This document shows positions 19,036 through 26,818 of a stretch of 64,000 nt of DNA, in pieces. The notes beneath the pieces were generated by a model. The model was not told the origin of the DNA, made no database searches, and saw only the letters and a program-made list of their open reading frames with translations. Source of the DNA: Paenibacillus aceris (lineage in GTDB: Bacteria > Bacillota > Bacilli > Paenibacillales > NBRC-103111); contig NZ_JAGGKV010000018.1 of the NCBI RefSeq assembly GCF_017874035.1, forward strand, positions 79,664-143,663, given 5' to 3'. The position numbers and the translations under genes were made by a program. Numbering within the stretch: the stretch's first letter is position 1; each line of letters begins with the position of its first letter.

Positions 19036-19064
19036 AAAGGCACGTTGCTTACGTACGTGCCTTT
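19036..19064 (-). terminator. Intrinsic terminator of tig
   Basis: Ten-base perfect arms AAAGGCACGT/ACGTGCCTTT (19036-19045, 19055-19064) with T-rich sequence following on the minus strand, directly after the tig stop. Confidence 0.85.
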
Positions 19065-19075
19065 ACTAACCTTAT

Positions 19076-20377
19076 TTATACTGCCGCGGAAACATGCTTG
19101 CTATTTTCAAGCAAGAAGTCTACCGTTTTTCTAATCACAAGATCATTGCTCAGACCTTCTAGGCTGCCGTTAGATGCAAACAGCTCGCGAAGTTCTTCTG
19201 TTGATTTTTGGTAGGATGGTGCAAATTTCTCAAGTTCCGCGTTAACTTCTTCGTCGGATACTGTGATATTTTCTGCAGCAGCAATGGCTTCAAGAACAAG
19301 GTTGTTGCGAACACGCTTCTCAGCATCTTCTCTCATTTGTTCTTTCAACACGCTCTCGTTTTGACCGGAGAACTGGAAGTAAATCTCAAGCGTCATGCCT
19401 TGGGAGCGTAGACGTCTTTCGAATTCTTTCACCATTACATCAAGCTCTGCTTCTACCATCGAAGCTGGAATTTCAACATCAGCGTTAGCTGCAGCTTTCT
19501 CAACAACAGCTGTTTCCAGAGCAGCCTCTGAATCTTTTGTTTTGCGCTCTTGAAGACGGTTTTTCAATTCTTCTTTGTACTCTACAAGCGTATCGTACTC
19601 ACTCACGTCTTTGGCAAACTCATCATCAAGTTCTGGCAGGTTTTTGCGTTTGATGTCGTGAATTTTCACTTTGAACACAGCCGCTTTGCCTTTCAGATCT
19701 TCGGAATGGTAGTTCTCAGGGAAAGAAACGTTAACATCTTTCTCTTCGCCTTTGCCAAGTCCTACAAGTTGCTCTTCGAAACCAGGAATGAAGGAGTTGG
19801 AACCAAGTTCAAGGGAGTATTTCTCCGCTTTTCCACCTTCGAATGCTTCGCCATCAACGAAACCTTCGAAATCAAGAACGACCACGTCGCCGTTAGCTGC
19901 TTGTCCTTCTTCAAGAACAACCAATTCAGCGTGACGTTGTTGCAGACGGGAAAGCTCGCTGTCCACTTCTTCGTCCGTTACATTAGCATCTACCGCTTCA
20001 ACTTCGATGCCTTTGTATTCGCCAAGAGTTACTTCTGGCTTAACCGTAACTTTCGCTTTAAATTTGAGAACTTGTCCTTTGCCGAATTGCTCAACGTCTA
20101 CTTCAGGACGATCAACAGGCTCGATTTTGACCTCTTCGATCGCTTGTACGTAAACTTCTGGCAAAATGATGTCTAGTGCATCTTGATACAGGCTTTCTAC
20201 ACCAAATTTAGCTTCAAAGATTGAACGTGGCACTTTACCTTTACGGAAACCCGGAACATTCACTTTCGCGGATACTTTTTTGAATGCTTTATCCAATGCA
20301 TCTGCGACGCGCTCTGCGCCAACTTCCACTTCAAGAACGCCTACGTTCTTCTCTATTTTTTCCCAACTTGCTTTCAT
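19076..20377 (-). CDS. tig: Trigger factor, ribosome-associated chaperone
   Basis: A peptidyl-prolyl isomerase and chaperone at the ribosome exit tunnel. With the ATG at 20377 it has 433 residues. The ribosome-binding signature GFRKGKVPRSIFEAKFG lies at about residues 43-60; the FKBP-like domain spans about 160-240 (NGDVVVLDFEGFVDG). The C-terminal helical arms follow. GGAAGGGGAAA precedes the start. Gene order with clp and lon genes matches Bacillus subtilis. Confidence 0.97.
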   Translation of the reverse strand: MKASWEKIEKNVGVLEVEVGAERVADALDKAFKKVSAKVNVPGFRKGKVPRSIFEAKFGVESLYQDALDIILPEVYVQAIEEVKIEPVDRPEVDVEQFGKGQVLKFKAKVTVKPEVTLGEYKGIEVEAVDANVTDEEVDSELSRLQQRHAELVVLEEGQAANGDVVVLDFEGFVDGEAFEGGKAEKYSLELGSNSFIPGFEEQLVGLGKGEEKDVNVSFPENYHSEDLKGKAAVFKVKIHDIKRKNLPELDDEFAKDVSEYDTLVEYKEELKNRLQERKTKDSEAALETAVVEKAAANADVEIPASMVEAELDVMVKEFERRLRSQGMTLEIYFQFSGQNESVLKEQMREDAEKRVRNNLVLEAIAAAENITVSDEEVNAELEKFAPSYQKSTEELRELFASNGSLEGLSNDLVIRKTVDFLLENSKHVSAAV

Positions 20378-20487
20378 TTTATGCTTTCCCCTTCCAAAAA
20401 TGTACGATGACATATTTTCACGTTACGCTCATTATAACCATTCTATTATAACATATAACAAATTCATTTCAAGGCGACCTTTCGCCC

Positions 20488-21381
20488 TTAGGACGGATCC
20501 GGGTTAAACTGCTTCACAAACGCCTGCAGCACAAGATGCGCCCGCTTCCATTGCAGTGTCATCGAGTCTACAATCCCGTAGTTATCTAGCAATTCCTCCC
20601 GATTTACGGAACCGAATAATCGCTCTTGGAGCAGCGCATGCAAGGCAGATGCCCATACATCGACAGCTCCATCCTCCGTTCTAAGCAAATCCGTATAGAT
20701 CGATGTTCCGTAAGCGTAAGCCAAAAACTCCTGCCAAGTTTGTTTTGCAAAATAAACAAAATCCGGTTGGCTTATCTCACTAATATCTCCGACTCTGCGA
20801 ATCATATCACGAATTTGAGATGGAAAATCCTCCGGACATAGCGGCGTCTCTTCGATCTGGACAGCAATCCTATCCCCGTTCTTCGGAAATTCGATGAATC
20901 CCTGCTCCCCCATTTGTTTAAGCGCCTGCAGGGCTTTGAATTGAATGTGCGGGTGCCGCGGTTTCTCGCTAAGCCATGCCTTAATACTTGCACTAATACC
21001 TGGTTGATCGACAAAACCCAGTTGTTCAAGTGCGCTGACTTGCTGTTCCAATGTACCTGTTTGGAGCAAGTCCAATAACTTCAGGCCATAGGCGCCGTTG
21101 TCCGATGACTTCTCATGTATGTACTGTCTTAATAAATCCTCTTCCCCTTCTATATCCTCTTCCGTTGGACTCGACATGGGGAACAGTGTTTCCGGAAACA
21201 TCGTTTGCAGCCAAATGCTCAACGCTTCCCATTGCTCAATTTTTTGCGGGTGGGCGGCTGGAAATTGAAGCAGGAAGGTTAGCAGTTGGAGAGCGTCGCT
21301 ATACTGCTCTTTCTTTAAAAAGCGGGTAAGCTCTTCTTCGTAATATTGCTCTGTTTTCGGAAAAAGAATAACATTATTCAT
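20488..21381 (-). CDS. Uncharacterised helical-repeat protein upstream of tig
   Basis: A 297-residue protein from the ATG at 21381 (MNNVILFPKTEQYYEEEL); longer in-frame starts up to 21432 lack a ribosome binding site. It is acidic and almost entirely helical with TPR- or HEAT-like pairs (QYSDALQLLTFLLQFPAAHP, EQQVSALEQLGFV, HIQFKALQALKQMG). Bacillus subtilis has the TPR protein gene ysoA in the same place upstream of tig, so this may be its positional counterpart; sequence similarity could not be tested. Confidence 0.7.
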   Translation of the reverse strand: MNNVILFPKTEQYYEEELTRFLKKEQYSDALQLLTFLLQFPAAHPQKIEQWEALSIWLQTMFPETLFPMSSPTEEDIEGEEDLLRQYIHEKSSDNGAYGLKLLDLLQTGTLEQQVSALEQLGFVDQPGISASIKAWLSEKPRHPHIQFKALQALKQMGEQGFIEFPKNGDRIAVQIEETPLCPEDFPSQIRDMIRRVGDISEISQPDFVYFAKQTWQEFLAYAYGTSIYTDLLRTEDGAVDVWASALHALLQERLFGSVNREELLDNYGIVDSMTLQWKRAHLVLQAFVKQFNPDPS

Positions 21382-21480
21382 AGATGGCTCTACTATGTGG
21401 ATCACCTCAGAAATCTTGGTCTCGCTGGACACAGTTTACTTGATTGTATCCCTGATTGCAAAATAATTTTAAAATAGGTG

Positions 21481-21508
21481 TTGACTTCCCTCGAAAAGAT
21501 ATGATAAT
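21481..21508 (+). promoter_or_regulatory. Predicted promoter of the tRNA-Arg gene
   Basis: TTGACT (21481-21486) and GATAAT (21503-21508) with a 16-base spacer, about 50 bases upstream of the tRNA 5' end. Confidence 0.6.
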
Positions 21509-21561
21509 ATAACTCTTGCTTCGCCAAACAGCTACACGCTGGGCGGTAAGAAGAGGTCTAT

Positions 21562-21635
21562 GTCTCAGTAGCTCAGCTGGATAGAGCACACGCCTTCTAA
21601 GCGTGCGGTCGGGGGTTCGAATCCCTCCTGGGACG
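21562..21635 (+). tRNA. tRNA-Arg (anticodon TCT)
   Basis: A complete cloverleaf: acceptor GTCTCAG/CTGGGAC, D arm GCTC...GAGC, anticodon stem CACGC/GCGTG with loop CTTCTAA (anticodon 21596-21598), five-base variable region and T arm with TTCGAAT. It reads AGA codons. CCA is not encoded. A terminator follows within 20 bases, so it is a single-gene transcript. Confidence 0.96.
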
Positions 21636-21651
21636 TTCAGCAAGAAGAGAA

Positions 21652-21684
21652 GGCCGCGAGAAATCGCGGTCTTTTTGTTTTTTT
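21652..21684 (+). terminator. Terminator after tRNA-Arg
   Basis: GGCCGCGA/TCGCGGTC stem (21652-21671) followed by a T-rich stretch to 21684. Confidence 0.85.
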
Positions 21685-21751
21685 CAGACAATATGCTACG
21701 AATCTTTTAAATTGTGTTATACTCTTTTCAATTACATAATTTACGAATAAA

Positions 21752-21922
21752 TGAGGTGCCCTTGCGCAGCAAGCAAGGGGTAACAGGGAATCGGGTGCAA
21801 ATCCCGAGCGGTCCCGCCACTGTATTCGGGGAGTTTCTTTCTATCATGTCACTTGATGAACATCAGGGAAGGCTGAAAGATACACAGATCCGAGAGCCAG
21901 GAGACCTACCTCCATTTATGCA
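21752..21922 (+). ncRNA. Cobalamin riboswitch upstream of cbiMNQO
   Basis: The B12 box AGCCAGGAGACCTACC lies at about 21895-21910, and the core segment GGTGCAAATCCCGAGCGGTCCCGCCACTGT (quoted as landmark, 21794-21829) is diagnostic in two parts: GGTGCAAATCCCGA and GCGGTCCCGCCACTGT. The aptamer starts near GAGGTGCCC at 21753. It lies upstream of the cobalt transporter genes and is followed by a terminator, so adenosylcobalamin should switch transcription off. Confidence 0.94.
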
Positions 21923-22009
21923 CCCAGAAACCTTCGCGGAAAGGAGCGGTGTACGTCAAATCTTCCGGCATTTAGCTTCTATTTGTCGTTGTTCGCGCGT
22001 ACCTACCCA

Positions 22010-22040
22010 AGGCCAATCCACCAGGATTGGTCTTTTTGTT
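22010..22040 (+). terminator. Riboswitch expression-platform terminator
   Basis: GGCCAATCC/GGATTGGTC arms (22011-22031) followed by TTTTTGTT. It lies between the cobalamin aptamer and cbiM, about 40 bases before the gene, and fits a transcription-terminating platform. Confidence 0.8.
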
Positions 22041-22081
22041 CATGCTTCACCATTCAATTCATAGGAGGATTTCTCAAAACC

Positions 22082-22861
22082 ATGCAAACAAAATCAAGAA
22101 AGACAAAGTTCACTAGTTTCTTGCTAGTCGTATTGGGTTTCGCACTCTATCTATTCATCAATGTACCTCAATCTGCGTACGCGATGCACATTATGGAAGG
22201 ATTTCTCCCCATCGGCTGGGCGATCTTCTGGTGGGCGGCCTTCCTGCCCTTCTTCTTCCTCGGCGTTCGTTCATTGATCAAAATAACCAAAGAACATCCG
22301 GAGCTCAAAATTATGCTCGGCCTTGCCGGCGCCTTCACTTTCGTACTGTCGGCACTCAAAATCCCGTCGGTCACTGGGAGCAGCTCGCACCCCACTGGGA
22401 CAGGCTTGGGTGCCGTGATGTTCGGACCGCTTCCGATGAGCGTCCTCGGCTCTATTGTTTTGCTTTTCCAAGCTGTCCTGCTTGCCCATGGCGGTCTTAC
22501 GACACTAGGAGCAAACGCCTTCTCTATGGCTCTCTCCGGCCCCGTCGTCGGTTATCTCATCTATCGATCCATGATGAAAGCAACCGGCAAGCAAAAATGG
22601 TCGATTTTTATGGCGGCTGCGCTGGCTGACCTAACGACTTATGTCGTGACATCCATCCAGCTAGCCCTTGCTTTTCCTGCTGAGCATGGCGGGTTTGTCG
22701 CGTCCTTCTTGAAGTTTGGCGGTATTTTCGCGATTACCCAAATCCCGCTTGCAATCAGTGAAGGTATTCTAACGGTTTTGATTTGGAATTGGCTGCAAGC
22801 TTACAGCCCGAAAGAGCTTACGATTCTGCAGCATAAAATGAAAGGAGCATCCGAACTATGA
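22082..22861 (+). CDS. cbiM: Cobalt ECF transporter substrate-binding subunit CbiM
   Basis: The metal-capture subunit of the cobalt energy-coupling-factor transporter. The 259-residue chain has a signal peptide ending SAYA, after which the mature N-terminus reads MHIMEGFLP; this Met-His start forms the metal site in the family. Several membrane helices follow, with SSSHPTGTGLGAVMFGP as a conserved segment. AGGAGG lies 13 bases before the ATG at 22082, a rather long spacing. The stop overlaps cbiN by four bases (ATGA). First gene of the riboswitch-controlled operon. Confidence 0.95.
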   Translation: MQTKSRKTKFTSFLLVVLGFALYLFINVPQSAYAMHIMEGFLPIGWAIFWWAAFLPFFFLGVRSLIKITKEHPELKIMLGLAGAFTFVLSALKIPSVTGSSSHPTGTGLGAVMFGPLPMSVLGSIVLLFQAVLLAHGGLTTLGANAFSMALSGPVVGYLIYRSMMKATGKQKWSIFMAAALADLTTYVVTSIQLALAFPAEHGGFVASFLKFGGIFAITQIPLAISEGILTVLIWNWLQAYSPKELTILQHKMKGASEL

Positions 22862-23142
22862 AAACCCGTACAAAAAACATCCTCATGCTAGCCGCCGTTG
22901 TTGTGCTTGCCGTTTTCCCGCTCATTTTCGTCCAAGGCGAATTTGGTGGATCCGATGATGCCGCTGAAAAATTAATCCAAAGCATTCATCCTTCCTATAC
23001 GCCTTGGTTCTCATCGCTATTTGAGCTCCCAGGCGAGACGGAAAGCATGCTGTTTGCATTACAAGCAGCCATCGGTGCAGGCTTCATCGGGTTTGCTTTC
23101 GGTTTTTTTAAAGGAAAAACGTCAAAACCCAAAAGCCAATGA
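22858..23142 (+). CDS. cbiN: Cobalt ECF transporter subunit CbiN
   Basis: A 94-residue protein with two membrane helices at its ends (about residues 9-25 and 68-86) and a short outer loop containing SIHPSYTPWFSSLFELPGET (in the conserved CbiN region). It works with CbiM in metal loading. Both ends overlap neighbours by four bases, indicating tight coupling. Confidence 0.92.
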   Translation: MKTRTKNILMLAAVVVLAVFPLIFVQGEFGGSDDAAEKLIQSIHPSYTPWFSSLFELPGETESMLFALQAAIGAGFIGFAFGFFKGKTSKPKSQ

Positions 23143-23945
23143 TGAAACAAATCGATTCACTTTCGTATATGAATGCTTTGCGCCCGTTATCTCCAATGTG
23201 GAAATGCGGTTTTGCGGTGATGATGATGATGCTCTCTTATCTCACACATCCAGCGGTTCAAGTCGCAATTGCGTGTTGGATGACGATATGGACAGTAGGC
23301 TACGCTCGAATCCCGGTCAAATATTATGCCACTTTGATCGGTGCTGCTTGTCTCTTTTTTGCTGCAAGTGTGCCCGCGTTAATTGTCGAGCTTCATCCTG
23401 TGAGGGGAGAGCTGACTCTCCCTCATGAGGTGGCCGCTTTCACCCTATTAAATTGGAAAGTGACCGTCACCTCGGCCGGTCTCCTGCTTGCCGCCAAGTT
23501 ATTCCTTCGCATTCTAGCAAGCCTTACCTGTGTGAGCTTTATTTTGTTCAGCACACCTTTTTCTGAGCTGCTTCAAGTTCTGAAAAAAGTTCGTGTTCCC
23601 GCACTCGTGCTGGAAATTATGCAGATTATGTACCGGTTTCTGTTTATCCTCTTTGAAACGGTCCAGGACATGTATCTCGCTCAACAAGCCAGAGGCGGAC
23701 AAACAGGCTTTAAAAACAGGCTCAAAGATACGGCCACACTCATTATGCAAATGTTTATGAAAACCATGCAGCAGTACAGATCGCTGTCCAATGGACTGAT
23801 GTCCAGAGGCTTTACGGATGATATTCCGCTAGCCCCTTATCAAGGAAGCCCTGTTCCTTTGCGATACAAATTGGAGAGCTGCGTCGGTTTCATGCTCTTG
23901 CTGCTGCTGGAAATTTGGCTTCGCTTAAGTTGGAGGAACGTATGA
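23139..23945 (+). CDS. cbiQ: Cobalt ECF transporter transmembrane subunit CbiQ
   Basis: The T component that couples ATPase movement to CbiM. The 268 residues contain about five membrane helices and the two coupling motifs with Ala-Arg-Gly cores (AQQARGG and LMSRGF). Start ATG overlaps the cbiN stop; the stop overlaps the cbiO start. Confidence 0.93.
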   Translation: MMKQIDSLSYMNALRPLSPMWKCGFAVMMMMLSYLTHPAVQVAIACWMTIWTVGYARIPVKYYATLIGAACLFFAASVPALIVELHPVRGELTLPHEVAAFTLLNWKVTVTSAGLLLAAKLFLRILASLTCVSFILFSTPFSELLQVLKKVRVPALVLEIMQIMYRFLFILFETVQDMYLAQQARGGQTGFKNRLKDTATLIMQMFMKTMQQYRSLSNGLMSRGFTDDIPLAPYQGSPVPLRYKLESCVGFMLLLLLEIWLRLSWRNV

Positions 23946-24784
23946 GTATGAACCGTATTTTAGAAACCAAAGAAGTTAACTTTCGTTACTCTGGCTCGCA
24001 GTCCGATGCCTTGCGCAATTTAACTCTTCGAGTACCTGAGGGAAAAAAGACAGCCATATGCGGCCATAACGGGTCCGGCAAATCCACCCTATTTCTTCAT
24101 GCCATCGGCATTCATTCGCCTTCTTCCGGTCAAGTTCTGTGGAGAAACGCACCGGTCTCCTACGGGCGCAAAGAACTTAAACAGCTGCGTCAGGACATCG
24201 GTGTTGTCTTCCAAGATCCGGAACAGCAGATTATCCTGAATACTCCCTATGAGGACGTCACATATGGACTCAGGAATGCCTCCGTTCCCGAACCTGAAAT
24301 ACAAAGGCGGACAGAAGCAATTCTGCGGACCATGCGGTTGGAGCATCTCGCGCATACTCCTATCCACCATTTGAGTTTAGGGCAAAAGAAACGAGTAGCT
24401 ATTGCCGGTGTGCTCGTCCTTGAGCCGGACCTGCTGCTATTGGATGAGCCAACAGCTTATCTCGATCGAGTATCGGAACGAGAGCTTGTCGAAGAGCTTG
24501 AGCGCATTCATCGTCGAGGCATCACGTTGGTGATGGCTACGCATGATATGAATTTGGCTTACTCATGGGCTGACTGGATACTCGTGATGGATAAGGGGCA
24601 GTGCGTTATGGAAGGTACGCCTGGGGATGTTTTCGCGGATGAGGCAGCCATTAAAGTGCTAGGTTTGGAACGTCCCATGCTGCTCGACCTGTGGGAGGCA
24701 CTGCCTGAAGCTAGCCGTCAAGGCCGCGAAGCGCCAAGAAATGTAGAGGATTTCAAAACGCTTCTGCAAAAAGTTTTTGCCTAA
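23942..24784 (+). CDS. cbiO: Cobalt ECF transporter ATPase CbiO
   Basis: An ABC ATPase of 280 residues starting MSMNRILETKEVNF at the ATG overlapping the cbiQ stop. Walker A GHNGSGKST, Q-loop FQDPEQQ, signature LSLGQKKR, Walker B LLLLDEPTAYLD and the switch His in MATHDMN are all intact. A single ATPase would act as a homodimer. Last gene of the operon, followed by a strong terminator. Confidence 0.95.
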   Translation: MSMNRILETKEVNFRYSGSQSDALRNLTLRVPEGKKTAICGHNGSGKSTLFLHAIGIHSPSSGQVLWRNAPVSYGRKELKQLRQDIGVVFQDPEQQIILNTPYEDVTYGLRNASVPEPEIQRRTEAILRTMRLEHLAHTPIHHLSLGQKKRVAIAGVLVLEPDLLLLDEPTAYLDRVSERELVEELERIHRRGITLVMATHDMNLAYSWADWILVMDKGQCVMEGTPGDVFADEAAIKVLGLERPMLLDLWEALPEASRQGREAPRNVEDFKTLLQKVFA

Positions 24785-24789
24785 TTATT

Positions 24790-24841
24790 AAAAAAGGAGC
24801 TTCCCCTAAGTCTTGAAAAGACCTAGGGACGCTCCTTTTTT
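24790..24841. terminator. Bidirectional terminator between cbiO and the ferredoxin-like gene
   Basis: Arms AAAAAAGGAGC (24790-24800) and GCTCCTTTTTT (24831-24841), with inner pairs CCCCTAAGTCTT/AAGACCTAGGG. Works for both converging operons. Confidence 0.85.
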
Positions 24842-24849
24842 CATTCTAT

Positions 24850-25218
24850 TTAGACCGTTTTGCGAAGGCTTCGGCCAACGCTGCCATTTCCTGTCGGCAC
24901 AAAGCTCTCGCCATAGCCGTAGGTCACCTGCTCCTCAAGTGGCAGCCCCTGGAGTAAATGCTCTCTCACCAACCGACGTCCGCTCTCCGGTGTCATCGCT
25001 TGATACCATGTCCCCTGCGGGTATACGACAACGACACAGGCATCTTCACAGCGGCCATTACACCTTGTCCTCGTCGTATGTATGAGGCTCTGCGCATCAT
25101 GAAGCGCAATTTCATCTCGAATAGCCACAGTTGTCTCGTCCCCTAATTTCCTAAGACAGGATCCGCCATTACAAATCAATACATGATGCTTTACTGTTGA
25201 TAAATCCCAAGTGCTCAA
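24850..25218 (-). CDS. Thioredoxin-like [2Fe-2S] ferredoxin domain protein, B12-riboswitch controlled
   Basis: A 122-residue protein with the thioredoxin-like ferredoxin cysteine pattern: C-x4-C in ICNGGSCLRK and C-x3-C-x3-C in TRCNGRCEDACVVVV. The family resembles CbiW-type ferredoxins found in cobalamin gene sets; a redox role in corrin metabolism is inferred from context only. The start is TTG with GGGGAG six bases upstream. A cobalamin riboswitch precedes it on the same strand, and it converges with the cobalt transporter operon. Confidence 0.82.
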   Translation of the reverse strand: MSTWDLSTVKHHVLICNGGSCLRKLGDETTVAIRDEIALHDAQSLIHTTRTRCNGRCEDACVVVVYPQGTWYQAMTPESGRRLVREHLLQGLPLEEQVTYGYGESFVPTGNGSVGRSLRKTV

Positions 25219-25261
25219 CTTACACTCCCCTATCTCCCGTAGGTAAGTAATGAATCAAGAA

Positions 25262-25437
25262 TAGGCAGGTCTCCTGGCTCCAGAATCCTCATCGAACGTC
25301 AGCCTTCCCAATCCATGGATCAGTGGCTAAAAGAGACGTAGACTCCTCTGTTACAGTGGCGGGACCGCGACGGCTTTGAACCGTTCTTCCCTTTTCAGCA
25401 ACGCTTCGCGAACATGCACACGGCGTAAGCACCTATT
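25262..25437 (-). ncRNA. Cobalamin riboswitch upstream of the ferredoxin-like gene
   Basis: The reverse-strand B12 box AGCCAGGAGACCTGCC lies at 25264-25279. The core GCGGTCCCGCCACTGTAA is present further 5' (about 25350-25372), and the 5' end is near GGTGCTTACGCCGTG. Only about 40 bases separate the box from the TTG start and no terminator is seen; CCTA/TAGG pairing around the ribosome binding site suggests translational control. Confidence 0.92.
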
Positions 25438-25510
25438 TTGAATATATGATTGTCCGAGTTGATCTCAACTCTCTAGTAATCTTACTTGAATACGGAGATT
25501 CGCACAAGGA

Positions 25511-25539
25511 AAAAGCCGTCAACCAAATGGCTGCGGCTT
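25511..25539 (-). terminator. Terminator of the 43-residue protein gene
   Basis: AAGCCG (from 25513) pairs with CGGCTT (to 25539) plus inner AACC/GGCT pairs, followed on the minus strand by TTTTTCC. Confidence 0.65.
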
Positions 25540-25578
25540 CATTCAAATGCTTTATTTTAATATTCAAATTTACAGTTC

Positions 25579-25710
25579 TTACACAGAAGGCCGGTTAGGT
25601 TGATGATGACCAGGCTCAGTTGAATCTAAATTAGACTGGATGCGTGAAGATTGTTTCGAATGATCGATTGTGCTTTGCGCTTTTTGTTTCATACTTTTGT
25701 TTTTACCCAT
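25579..25710 (-). CDS. Small basic, glutamine-rich protein (43 residues), unknown
   Basis: A 43-codon frame beginning MGKNKSMKQKAQSTIDHSK with AGGAGGAG nine bases upstream of the ATG and a terminator 40 bases downstream. The product is hydrophilic and rich in Lys, Gln, Ser and Pro, with no membrane segment. The size and composition resemble minor small acid-soluble spore proteins, but I do not recognise a specific one. Confidence 0.65.
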   Translation of the reverse strand: MGKNKSMKQKAQSTIDHSKQSSRIQSNLDSTEPGHHQPNRPSV

Positions 25711-25926
25711 GATGGACTTTCTCCTCCTGTAAGTGGAATGATCACTTGATTAGTATGGAGTTTTGCCTTCCCAAATATGCTGTATATAGTATCCATAAGG
25801 TAAATGGGATAGTGATAAACATTGCCTGCAGTTAAGTTTTTTAAAATTTAGTGTTTACGGATAAATAGGTACGCTAAAGGAACTCCATTCCCTTATTTAA
25901 GCACATGGCACAATTTCGTAGGTTGG

Positions 25927-26057
25927 AGGGGAACTACAGGCTTTTATTCAACCTCCAGCGTCCAAATATATGTCAAAATAGCAAAATAGTGGACCCTAGT
26001 TCCCCCTAACCCGCTCAAAGGGCTGTTTGCGGCAAAATAGCGCCCTGTAGTTCCCCT
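25927..26057. repeat. Inverted and direct intergenic repeats (AGGGGAACTACAGG family)
   Basis: AGGGGAACTACAGG (25927-25940) is the exact reverse complement of CCTGTAGTTCCCCT (26044-26057). A third, diverged copy, ACCCTAGTTCCCCCTA, starts at 25993. The last two are each preceded by GCAAAATAG, giving an imperfect direct repeat about 50 bases apart. No reading frame covers them. They look like members of a dispersed intergenic repeat family. Confidence 0.6.
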
Positions 26058-26076
26058 ACAATTCAGATATGTAAAA

Positions 26077-26105
26077 AAGCCTGCAGAGTTTGATCTCTGC
26101 AGGCT
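26077..26105 (-). terminator. Terminator of the 37-residue protein gene
   Basis: Eleven-base perfect arms AGCCTGCAGAG (26079-26089) and its complement (26095-26105) followed on the minus strand by six T residues. Confidence 0.85.
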
Positions 26106-26126
26106 CTTGGTTGGTGCCATTAGACT

Positions 26127-26240
26127 TTAGTGCTTCTTGTGAGGCAAGTTACTGCCTGGCTGACCGTCACCTTGCGTCCTGAAATTCTTCGCGGCTTTCT
26201 TCTGCTTGTCGTGCAGCTTGCTAATGAAATGACTATCCAT
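26127..26240 (-). CDS. Small basic protein (37 residues), unknown
   Basis: Starts MDSHFISKLHDKQKKAAK with AGGAGG nine bases before the ATG and a strong terminator right after the stop, so it is very likely expressed. Lys- and His-rich, hydrophilic, ending LPHKKH. Together with the 43-residue protein nearby it may be a minor spore or stress protein; no family is recognised. Confidence 0.65.
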   Translation of the reverse strand: MDSHFISKLHDKQKKAAKNFRTQGDGQPGSNLPHKKH

Positions 26241-26286
26241 GAGCATTCGCCTCCTGAAGAAAGAATGGCACTACCTCTTTAGAATG

Positions 26287-26643
26287 TCACACTAGCTCAA
26301 GATTTAAACGCATGGCTAAATTTAGAATAGCGCCCCTGGCTTCAGCATCTGTTTTGACTTTTTCATACAGCGCTTCGAAATGGCTGCGCTTTTCAATAAA
26401 TTCAGGTTCTGTTTTTATTGCGGTTTGCGTCCAATTGATCAGAACATTCTCGGCTTGTGTCAGTTCGTTATAGGCACGGTGCAGGCCGACGCGTTCGATG
26501 ATTTCTTCCATTTCCGCCTGTCCGACTTCTTTGCCTTCCTCTTTCAATTCAGCAATTCGTTTATCTGCTTGATGACTAATTTGCACAAAATGCTCTCTTG
26601 AAGCTAAGTAATCGATTTGTGCTTTGGAATGCTTCTTTTTCAT
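26287..26643 (-). CDS. Uncharacterised small helical protein
   Basis: A 118-residue protein from the ATG at 26643 (MKKKHSKAQIDYLASREHF), with AAGGTG six bases upstream. It is charged and helical throughout, without membrane segments, and resembles short cytosolic proteins found in spore formers. It is upstream of and divergent from asnB. No function is assigned. Confidence 0.65.
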   Translation of the reverse strand: MKKKHSKAQIDYLASREHFVQISHQADKRIAELKEEGKEVGQAEMEEIIERVGLHRAYNELTQAENVLINWTQTAIKTEPEFIEKRSHFEALYEKVKTDAEARGAILNLAMRLNLELV

Positions 26644-26818
26644 TGCCATCACCTTTACTGTTTAGTAAGTAATAATTAATTTATTCTAGCAGGCTTGAAC
26701 GTAAAACACAAAATCTGCCAAAGACTGCCCCCGTTCCCCCTCGGACAGACATTATATACCACCATTTTGCATACCCTTTATCATCATGCTCTCTTCAAAA
26801 AGAAAGGAAGGAACGTCT

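Larger units (their letters stand above)
25711..26126. other. Intergenic region with repeated AGTTCCCC motifs
   Basis: No gene is seen in these 416 bases. They hold the promoter region of the 43-residue protein gene, three related CTAGTTCCCC-type motifs (listed separately) and the terminator of the 37-residue protein gene. Confidence 0.5.

Noticed and set aside
21407..21691. A 94-codon minus-strand frame across the tRNA gene
   Set aside because: It is the antisense of tRNA-Arg and its terminator; the RTPDRTLRRR-type peptide is a well-known false prediction from tRNA genes.
21714..22064. A 116-codon plus-strand frame
   Set aside because: It covers the cobalamin riboswitch and its terminator and has no ribosome binding site; conserved RNA explains the region.
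26653..26818. T-box leader upstream of the asparagine synthetase gene
   Set aside because: No T-box sequence, specifier loop or terminator could be found.
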